Assembly: GCA_049509915.1 (NCBI GenBank)
Contig: JBEKZL010000252.1
Coordinates: 1 to 10,621, forward strand
DNA from: JBEKYD01 sp049509915
GTDB lineage: Bacteria > Acidobacteriota > Terriglobia > Bryobacterales > Bryobacteraceae
DNA length: 10,621 nt
Direction of reading: 5' to 3'
The notes under the pieces were generated by a model that did not search any database, was not told the DNA's origin, and saw only the letters and a program-made list of their open reading frames with translations. The position numbers and the translations under genes were made by a program. Of this stretch, positions 6,110 through 10,621 are shown in pieces (position 1 is the stretch's first letter; each line of letters starts with the position of its first letter).

Positions 6110-6682
6110 TCAGCGCCGGGCGGGATTCGAAACGGCGCTCCGGATGACCCAGCCGGAACGGTCGGCGGTGGCGCCATCGAGCAGCCGAACATGAACCAGC
6201 CCGCCCCGCTGTTCCAGGATTTCCACCTTGGCGCCCGGGCTGGCGCTGAAAAGGCGGCCGTCGCGGATCAACCGCGGCAGGGTCTTGGGGTCCGCGATCA
6301 TCCGCTGCAGGCTGGAGTCGTCCTCGGCAATCAATGCCAACGGGCCTTTGGGTCGCAACCGGAGCGCGGCTTCGAGTGGTTCGGTCTGGGGGAGTGGTTT
6401 GGCTGGGAGCGGATCCACGGTGGAGGATGGCGCGGCGGATAGGGCTGCAACGGAGACGGGTTCCATCGCTTCGGCGGGGGCTGGCCCCATTAGATCGCCA
6501 GCGGCTCCGCCGGGCGACGGCCGAGAAGGCGCCGCACCGGGCGGCAAGGCTTCGGCCAGATCCGCGGAATGCGGCTGGTTCAAAACGAAGAAGGTACCGA
6601 GCGCGCTAATCACCGTTAGCGCTGCCAGCGAAGTCCCCTGCGTAAGGGCAAGACGGGGAAAGCGAGCCGGAAAGAGCTGCAT
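6110..6682 (-). CDS. Membrane-anchored protein with C-terminal SH3-like domain
   Basis: The 190-residue product starts with a short basic segment (RFPR) and one hydrophobic helix (about 14-35), consistent with an uncleaved anchor or signal sequence. A low-complexity Pro/Ala-rich linker follows (about 45-105). The C-terminal region (about 135-186) resembles bacterial SH3 (SH3b-type) domains: LFSASPGAKVEILEQRGGLV, then HVRLLDG and SGWVIRSAV with the typical closing Gly-Trp-Val. Such domains often bind peptidoglycan or proteins in the periplasm. The start is ATG at 6682. A TATGAT on the minus strand (6706 to 6701) could be its -10, but I see no -35 and no strong Shine-Dalgarno. It ends 50 bp from the convergent COX3 gene. 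I do not recognise a specific family member; the domain call is moderate. Confidence 0.72.
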   Translation of the reverse strand: MQLFPARFPRLALTQGTSLAALTVISALGTFFVLNQPHSADLAEALPPGAAPSRPSPGGAAGDLMGPAPAEAMEPVSVAALSAAPSSTVDPLPAKPLPQTEPLEAALRLRPKGPLALIAEDDSSLQRMIADPKTLPRLIRDGRLFSASPGAKVEILEQRGGLVHVRLLDGATADRSGWVIRSAVSNPARR

Positions 6683-6814
6683 GCCAATGAGTCAACCCTT
6701 ATCATATTTAGGATGTTCAGCTCCAGTTATCTGAAGATATTGAAAAAGCTTTAAGAACCAGCAACTTGTAAGCAAATTTATGCAGACTCGCGAGGGGTGG
6801 TCATCCCCGTCGTC

Positions 6815-6832
6815 ATTGCACAAAAATGCACA
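6815..6832 (+). promoter_or_regulatory. Distal ARG-box-like site (putative ArgR operator)
   Basis: ATTGCA-CAAAAA-TGCACA is an 18-bp dyad with five of six matched arm positions around an A-rich centre. It has the length and geometry of ARG boxes, with TGCAC/TGCAY arms in place of the E. coli TGAAT/ATTCA. Twelve of its 18 bases repeat in the same register in the site at 6888-6905 as one unbroken 13-mer apart from one base. It lies about 165 bp before argC. Confidence 0.5.
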
Positions 6833-6887
6833 GCGCCTTGGGTGAACCCGGGGAGTGACGGTAACCGCTCCTTGGTCGGCTGCTATC

Positions 6888-6905
6888 TGTGCACAAGAAT
6901 GCACA
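6888..6905 (+). promoter_or_regulatory. Proximal ARG-box-like site (putative ArgR operator)
   Basis: TGTGCA-CAAGAA-TGCACA is a dyad with perfect 6-bp arms. Aligned to the 18-bp E. coli ARG-box consensus (TGAAT and ATTCA arms around a central WWWW), it matches 7 of the 10 conserved arm bases in the same register. Its centre is 73 bp from that of the distal site, about seven helical turns. It ends 18 bp before the proposed argC -35. The regulator identity is inferred from geometry and from the arg operon downstream. Confidence 0.55.
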
Positions 6906-6923
6906 ATTTAGGTGGGTTCAGGT

Positions 6924-6951
6924 TTGGCTGGTGGAGCGCTCGTGGTATATT
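6924..6951 (+). promoter_or_regulatory. Putative argCBA promoter
   Basis: TTGGCT (6924-6929, four of six to TTGACA) and TATATT (6946-6951, five of six to TATAAT) are spaced by 16 bp. The expected start is near 6958, giving a short leader of about 22 nt without a clear Shine-Dalgarno. Just downstream, TTATTC (6951-6956) and GAATAA (6965-6970) form a dyad over the start site. The segment 6962-6979 also matches the ARG-box register at 7 of 10 arm bases. Confidence 0.45.
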
Positions 6952-6979
6952 TATTCATTGTAGAGAATAATTACACAAA

Positions 6980-7990
6980 ATGAGCACTTCAGTTGGTGTG
7001 GTCGGACATCGGGGCTATAGCGGCGAGGAACTGGTGCGAATTCTGAAGCGTCACGGGAGGGCGACGCCGGTTCTCATGGAGCACCGCGAAGACGTTGGGG
7101 GTGGTGAAGCGATCCGAGGAGGTGCGGCCGGTCCCGAGCGGATGGCTTGCGACCCGGCGGCGGTTGGGAAGAGGGGACTGTCCCTGGTTTTTCTGGCCAC
7201 TCCTCCCGAGGTATCCATGCAACTGGCGCCGGCCATGCTCGACGCCGGGGCGCGGGTTATCGACTTGAGCGGGGCGTTCCGGCTGGGCACGCCGGAAAAC
7301 TATCGAGCCTGGTACAAGGCCGAGCATACGCAGCCGGCGCTACTGGCGGAGGCCGCTTACGGACTGCCGGAATTCTGCCGTGAGCACGTCCGGGCTGCGC
7401 GGCTGATCGCCAATCCGGGTTGCTACCCCACCGCCGCGAACCTGGCCATCCGTCCGCTGCTCGAAGCCGGGGTGGTGGACCGGGGCGCGGGTATCGTGTG
7501 CGACGCCAAGAGCGGCGTCAGCGGCGCTGGAAACAAGCCTACGCCCAAGAACACCTTCTGCGAGGTGACTGAGAATCTTTCGGCGTACTCGATTCTGAAT
7601 CATCGCCACGTGCCCGAAGTACTGCGCACTTCGGGACTGGAAGAAGGCGAGTTCAGCTTCACGGCGCATTTACTGCCGGTTCACCGCGGCATTCTGGAAA
7701 CGATTTACTTCCGCGCTCGCGGGGTAGACGACGCGGAACAACTGCTCGAAATCTACGCGAAACGCTATGCCGGGGAGCATTTCGTTCGCCTTTATCAGCC
7801 GGGCCGGGTACCCGAGCTGCGCGCCGTGTCGCGCACTAACTTCTGCGATATCGGCGTCACCTTCGATTCCAGGACTGGGCGGGCAGTCGTGGTGAGCGCG
7901 ATCGACAACCTGGTAAAAGGAGCGGCCGGCCAAGCCGTACAGAATATGAACCTGGCGTTGGGCTTCGACGAAACCGAGGGCCTGCTGTGA
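6980..7990 (+). CDS. argC: N-acetyl-gamma-glutamyl-phosphate reductase
   Basis: ArgC reduces N-acetylglutamyl-5-phosphate with NADPH to N-acetylglutamate-5-semialdehyde, the third step of arginine synthesis in the cytoplasm. The 336-residue product has an N-terminal Rossmann domain with the loop G9-H-R-G-Y-S-G15, where other ArgC enzymes usually read GATGYTG or GASGYxG. The catalytic cysteine C148 is in NPGCYPTAAN. The substrate-binding segment SGVSGAG is at 178-184, NHRHVPE at 207-213 with the catalytic histidine H210, and FTAHLLPVHRGILETIY at 227-243. Length is normal for the short bacterial form. ATG at 6980 places the Rossmann strand immediately (MSTSVGVVG). There is no strong Shine-Dalgarno. 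Its stop overlaps the argB start (GTGA), so translation of the two is probably coupled. Two ARG-like boxes lie upstream. Confidence 0.96.
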   Translation: MSTSVGVVGHRGYSGEELVRILKRHGRATPVLMEHREDVGGGEAIRGGAAGPERMACDPAAVGKRGLSLVFLATPPEVSMQLAPAMLDAGARVIDLSGAFRLGTPENYRAWYKAEHTQPALLAEAAYGLPEFCREHVRAARLIANPGCYPTAANLAIRPLLEAGVVDRGAGIVCDAKSGVSGAGNKPTPKNTFCEVTENLSAYSILNHRHVPEVLRTSGLEEGEFSFTAHLLPVHRGILETIYFRARGVDDAEQLLEIYAKRYAGEHFVRLYQPGRVPELRAVSRTNFCDIGVTFDSRTGRAVVVSAIDNLVKGAAGQAVQNMNLALGFDETEGLL

Positions 7991-8787
7991 GCGGCGGGAG
8001 GAAGATCCTGGTAAAGCTGGGCGGAACGCTGCTGGACGACCCGGTTTCTCGCGACGCTCTGGCGCGACAGATTGCCGGCGCCGGCTGTCAGGGTGCGCGG
8101 ATCGTTGTGGTACACGGCGGCGGCAAGCAGATGACCCGCTATCTGGTGGAGCGAGGAGTGGAGAGCCGCTTCGTGGACGGGTTGCGGGTGACCACACCGG
8201 AGATCGTGGATGCCGTGCTGAAGGTCTTCGCCGGCACGGTCAACCACGAGTTGGTGGCCAGCTTGAACCGCGCGGGGTCGCTGGCGGTCGGTCTTTCCGG
8301 AATCGATGCGTTTCTGGTGGAAGCGGAGCAGATGGACCCAAGGCTGGGCGCGGTGGGGCGAGTGACGCGTTCGAATCCGGCGCTGCTAGAGATGCTCACC
8401 GGCCAAGGTTATCTGCCGGTGGTGGCGTGCGTGGCTGGGGACCGGGCCGGCGCGGTTTACAACGTTAATGGCGATCAAATGGCAGTGGCTTGCGCCACCG
8501 CATTCGGCGCCGCCCAATTGATTTTTCTGACCGACGTGGAGGGTGTTTTGGACGAGCAAAAGAAGGTCCGGAGCACGCTGACGCGGGCGCAATCGAAAGC
8601 GCTGATCGATGCCGGAATCGCTACCGGCGGTATGCGGGCGAAGTTGAACGCGGCGCTGGCGGCTCTCGATGGGGGAGTGGGGCAAGTGAAGATCGCGCCA
8701 GGCGCTACGGAGCGGGTACTGGAACGGCTGCTGGGTGGCGAGCCGGTCGGGACGGCCATGGTTGCCGACGAGGAGGGTACGAAATGA
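7987..8787 (+). CDS. argB: Acetylglutamate kinase
   Basis: ArgB phosphorylates N-acetylglutamate with ATP, the second step of arginine synthesis. The 266-residue amino-acid-kinase-fold protein shows K10-L-G-G-T for phosphate binding, the HGGGKQ loop (43-48), RFVDGLRVT (61-69) around the substrate-binding arginine, the YNVNGDQMA segment (158-166), LTDVEGVL (181-188) and the GGMRAKL motif (214-220) with K219. The GTG start overlaps the argC stop by 4 bp. Beginning earlier is impossible without entering argC further, and MSGGRKILVKLGG is the usual short N-terminus. It therefore lacks the N-terminal helix that makes many acetylglutamate kinases hexameric and arginine-inhibited, so it is more likely arginine-insensitive like the E. 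coli enzyme. Its stop overlaps the next ATG (ATGA). Confidence 0.96.
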   Translation: MSGGRKILVKLGGTLLDDPVSRDALARQIAGAGCQGARIVVVHGGGKQMTRYLVERGVESRFVDGLRVTTPEIVDAVLKVFAGTVNHELVASLNRAGSLAVGLSGIDAFLVEAEQMDPRLGAVGRVTRSNPALLEMLTGQGYLPVVACVAGDRAGAVYNVNGDQMAVACATAFGAAQLIFLTDVEGVLDEQKKVRSTLTRAQSKALIDAGIATGGMRAKLNAALAALDGGVGQVKIAPGATERVLERLLGGEPVGTAMVADEEGTK

Positions 8788-9380
8788 TCAGTGCGGTAAG
8801 AGCCGACGCCTTCGCCGAGCCGGCCGGCCAATTGCGTTTCATCGTTCGGAAGGCGGCAATGCGGGAGATTCCCGCTATCCTCGATTTGATCAACAGCTAC
8901 GCTGCTCAGGGCGTGATGTTGCCGCGCACCGAATTTGAACTGTCGGAGACGATCCGCGATTTCAGCGTGGCAATGCTGGGCGGCCGTTTATGGGGGTGCG
9001 GAGCGCTGCACTTTTACGGTCCTTCGGTAGGTGAAATTCGTTCCCTGGCGGTTTCCGGGGAAGCGAAAACTCACGGGGTGGGACGCAAGTTGGTGGAAGC
9101 TCTGGTTGGGGAGGCGGAGCGGTACGAGTTGGGCGCGGTCTTTGCCTTCACCTACGTGGTTGAGTTCTTCGGCAAAGTAGGTTTTCAGCAGGTCGAGCGG
9201 GGGATGCTGCCGCTGAAGGCGTGGAAAGACTGCCTGCGGTGCCCAAAATTCCAGGCGTGCGACGAAGTGGCCGTACTACGGGTATTGCGCACGGACCGCT
9301 GGTCCAAAGCGCAGGGCCAGCCTTGGGGCGAATCGACGCTGGGCGCCGACGTCATCCAGATCCCGACGCCGCGCCCGTAA
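8784..9380 (+). CDS. argA: Short-form N-acetylglutamate synthase (GNAT family)
   Basis: This 198-residue GNAT acetyltransferase most resembles the short, kinase-domain-free N-acetylglutamate synthases (as in Mycobacterium Rv2747), which make N-acetylglutamate from glutamate and acetyl-CoA, the first step of the pathway. The GNAT fold begins near residue 18 (LRFIVRKAAMREIPAILDLI). E84-I-R-S-L-A-V leads into the acetyl-CoA loop K95-T-H-G-V-G100-R. Its first position is K rather than the usual Q or R. A distinctive tail motif, WKDC-LRC-PKFQACDEVAV, carries C150, C153 and C159 and is shared with short synthases. The frame is open further upstream inside argB, but the ATG at 8784 overlaps the argB stop by 4 bp and gives the expected length. 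Clustering with argC and argB strongly supports the role. No argJ is visible, fitting the linear (non-recycling) pathway unless argJ lies elsewhere. Confidence 0.88.
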   Translation: MISAVRADAFAEPAGQLRFIVRKAAMREIPAILDLINSYAAQGVMLPRTEFELSETIRDFSVAMLGGRLWGCGALHFYGPSVGEIRSLAVSGEAKTHGVGRKLVEALVGEAERYELGAVFAFTYVVEFFGKVGFQQVERGMLPLKAWKDCLRCPKFQACDEVAVLRVLRTDRWSKAQGQPWGESTLGADVIQIPTPRP

Positions 9381-9399
9381 TTTCCCAGTCGGTTACGCG

Positions 9400-9420
9400 G
9401 CGGGCTACCCGCTTCCTTCC
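9400..9420 (+). terminator. Terminator-like hairpin after the arg operon
   Basis: GCGGG-CTA-CCCGC (9400-9412) is a perfect 5-bp GC stem with a three-base loop, extendable by a G-U pair, and is followed by a pyrimidine run (TTCCTTCC). It lies 20 bases after the argA stop. The tail has few T residues, so termination may be partial. Confidence 0.4.
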
Positions 9421-9545
9421 GGTTGGGCGAGGCGAACAGGCCGGAAGTCCTATCCTGCATGGCCGGCTTGGGAAGCGGCAAACCAGGAGTGCCGTTCTAC
9501 CCGCAAAGGGGGTAGGACGTAGGGGGTCCTCCCCGCAAAAGACCC
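9416..9545 (+). other. Structured intergenic segment with mutually exclusive pairings (candidate RNA element)
   Basis: CTTCCGG (9416-9422) pairs with CCGGAAG (9441-9447). A 7-bp stem with one bulge spans 9462-9479 (GCC, G bulge, GCTT, loop GGG, AAGC, GGC). GTTCTACCC (9494-9502) pairs with GGGTAGGAC (9510-9518) around a 7-nt loop, nine pairs with one G-U. The same GGGTAGGAC can instead pair with GTCCTATCC (9447-9455), again nine pairs with one G-U. GGGG-TCCT-CCCC (9523-9534) competes with GGGTC (9524-9528) pairing to GACCC (9541-9545). This resembles a switching leader, but the clearest promoter lies downstream of it. It may be a 3' end element of the arg transcript, an independent RNA or a genomic palindromic repeat. 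It does not fit any riboswitch class I know. Confidence 0.35.
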
Positions 9546-9557
9546 TGCAATTCGATG

Positions 9558-9586
9558 GAGACATGCAGCAGTTCCCGCGCTAGAAT
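9558..9586 (+). promoter_or_regulatory. Promoter of the molybdopterin-binding protein gene
   Basis: GAGACA (9558-9563, four of six to TTGACA) and TAGAAT (9581-9586, five of six to TATAAT) are separated by exactly 17 bp. The start would be near 9593, leaving a leader of about 37 nt. This includes an AGAGGA ribosome binding site about 8 nt before the ATG at 9630. Confidence 0.55.
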
Positions 9587-9629
9587 CAGACCAAAAGATA
9601 TACGAGCCTTAAATTAGAGGACAAGAGCT

Positions 9630-10601
9630 ATGCGTGCACAGACAGTCGACGTGAAGGCTTCCATGGGTCGGATTCTTTGCTGCAGCGTCTTTCGGCCGGG
9701 TGGCAAGAAACTTCTGGCCAAGGGGCATGTGATCAGCGATGAAGATGTCCGGATCCTCGAATCCGAGGGTATGGACAGCATTTGGGTCACTGTCCTTGAA
9801 GAAGGAGAAGTGGGCGAGGACGACGCGGTATCCGCAGTCGCCGCCGAAATGGGTTGCGGGAGCCTGGAGACCCGGTTGGCCGCGGGCGGCCGCGCCAACC
9901 TGCTGGCCACCGAGAATTCCTGCGTGCTGGTGGACGACGAACTGTTGAAACAGATTAACTGCACCGCGAGCGTGGTGATTGCCACCGCGCAGAACTTTAC
10001 CTACGCGGTTGCCGGGCAACGGGTTGCGACGGTGAAGAGTGCCCCCTTTGCGGTGAGCAAGGAACAACTGGAGGCTGTCACCAATATTTTGCGCGAGCGC
10101 GGTCCAATCCTGCAAGCCCGCCCGGTGCGTGTCCCCGCAATAGGGGTCCTGTACACAGACCCGATCAGTGGCGAGCGAGCGCGGCAACTATTTGAAAACA
10201 TTATGCGGCAGCGGTTGGAGCGCTTCGGGGTGAACGCCAATTTTGTATTAGCATGCACAGAAGATGAGAATTCCGTCTCCCGTTGCCTACAACATCTCTT
10301 AAGATCCAAACCTTGTGCAATTCTGGTGGCATCCACGACGGCGCCGGCGGGTCCGGAAGACGTGATCGGACAAGCTATGGTACACGTGGGCGCCCAAGTG
10401 GAAAGGTTCCTGGCTCCGGTTGAGCCGGGGAATCTGCTGTTGCTGGCCTATAAGGACGAGGTGCCAATCGTTTCGGCGCCAGGCTGCTTCCGGTCGGCTA
10501 AGCCGAACGTGGTGGATTTGATTCTGCCGCCGCTACTGGCTCGCTACAGAGTGAATGGGTGGGAGATCGCCGGCCTGGGGCACGGCGGCCTGCTCTGCTA
10601 A
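9630..10601 (+). CDS. Molybdopterin-binding (MoCF-like) domain protein
   Basis: The 323-residue cytoplasmic protein resembles stand-alone molybdopterin-binding proteins related to MoeA/MogA, often found with molybdenum hydroxylase maturation genes. The N-terminal part (about 8-55) has the MoeA-like pattern VKASMGRIL, then KKLLAKGHVISDEDVRILES. A MoCF-like fold spans about 168-290, beginning with PAIGVLYTDP. ILVASTTAPAGPEDVIG (231-247) stands where the usual TGGTSxGxxDxT motif lies, and APGC at 283-286 is the proline-glycine motif of the fold. The tail NVVDLILPPLLA to AGLGHGGLLC is typical of this subgroup. The canonical Gly-Gly-Thr is replaced by Thr-Thr-Ala, so catalysis as a true adenylyl or Mo transferase is doubtful; binding or delivery of the cofactor is an inference. 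The start is supported by AGAGGA at good spacing. No molybdoenzyme gene is in view, but the window ends 20 bases after the stop. Confidence 0.75.
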   Translation: MRAQTVDVKASMGRILCCSVFRPGGKKLLAKGHVISDEDVRILESEGMDSIWVTVLEEGEVGEDDAVSAVAAEMGCGSLETRLAAGGRANLLATENSCVLVDDELLKQINCTASVVIATAQNFTYAVAGQRVATVKSAPFAVSKEQLEAVTNILRERGPILQARPVRVPAIGVLYTDPISGERARQLFENIMRQRLERFGVNANFVLACTEDENSVSRCLQHLLRSKPCAILVASTTAPAGPEDVIGQAMVHVGAQVERFLAPVEPGNLLLLAYKDEVPIVSAPGCFRSAKPNVVDLILPPLLARYRVNGWEIAGLGHGGLLC

Positions 10602-10621
10602 TCGAATTTTCGAGTTTCTGA

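Noticed and set aside
6815..6905. CRP/FNR or NtrC sites instead of ARG boxes
   Set aside because: CRP needs TGTGA-N6-TCACA, with 8 bases between TGTG and CACA; here there are 10. NtrC needs GCAC and GTGC arms in inverted order; here GCAC occurs as a direct repeat. The 18-bp register and the arg operon favour ArgR.
8490..8783. 98-codon upstream extension of the acetyltransferase inside argB
   Set aside because: It overlaps the conserved C-terminal part of argB and encodes Arg/Gly-rich sequence. The ATG at 8784 with the 4-bp ATGA overlap gives the usual length.
9476..9520. Resemblance to a cyclic-di-GMP-I riboswitch (GGCAAACC followed by CGCAAAG at similar spacing)
   Set aside because: The GNRA tetraloop hairpin between the two blocks and the paired P3 receptor arrangement are missing. 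The pairings seen here are incompatible with that fold.
10599..10621. Small hairpin TCGAA-TT-TTCGA just after the last stop
   Set aside because: Five A/T-rich pairs with a 2-nt loop cannot be called a terminator, and the window ends before any T-run could be judged.
1..10621. CRISPR arrays, tRNA or rRNA genes, transposases and phage genes
   Set aside because: I looked for evenly spaced repeats, cloverleaf-like segments and transposase or integrase motifs on both strands and saw none.

Overview
The window reads as an ordinary chromosomal segment of a GC-rich bacterium. An Acidobacteriota relative (Bryobacterales/Solibacter-like) is my best guess, from protein style and a cupin, ferredoxin, stand-alone COX3 and arg cluster without synteny to model proteobacteria. 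This is an inference; no 16S or other phylogenetic marker is present. I see no phage, insertion sequence, CRISPR array, tRNA or rRNA.

Layout. At 1-151 (minus) is the 5' end of an amidase-signature gene running off the left edge. From 152 to 1044 is a long stretch with no convincing gene; it holds a 9-bp inverted repeat around a tandem 12-bp repeat and a possible broken signal-peptide frame. miaB (tRNA ms2i6A37 methylthiotransferase) follows at 1045-2370, then a compact secreted penicillin-binding transpeptidase (2471-3577) with its own strong promoter, and a small cupin (3624-3974). galU is convergent on the minus strand (4088-4975) and diverges from a Thermus-type 7Fe ferredoxin (5077-5337). 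A solitary heme-copper oxidase subunit III (5409-6059) follows, and a membrane-anchored SH3-like protein lies on the minus strand (6110-6682).

The right third is an arginine operon, argC-argB-short argA (6980-9380), with 4-bp start/stop overlaps. It encodes the first three steps from glutamate to N-acetylglutamate semialdehyde. Upstream lie two 18-bp dyads with ARG-box geometry 73 bp apart, and a weaker third match 74 bp further on, against the argC start. After argA comes a terminator-like hairpin and a structured spacer in which one 9-nt segment can pair with either of two others. Then a sigma70-like promoter drives a molybdopterin-binding MoCF-like gene (9630-10601).

The genes serve separate housekeeping roles (tRNA modification, cell wall, nucleotide sugars, electron transfer, respiration, arginine, molybdenum cofactor); only the arg genes form a clear pathway unit. 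The most interesting material is regulatory: the phased ARG-like boxes, the mutually exclusive pairing after the arg operon, the overlapping palindromes at the transpeptidase promoter, and two GTG-start genes that look leaderless.
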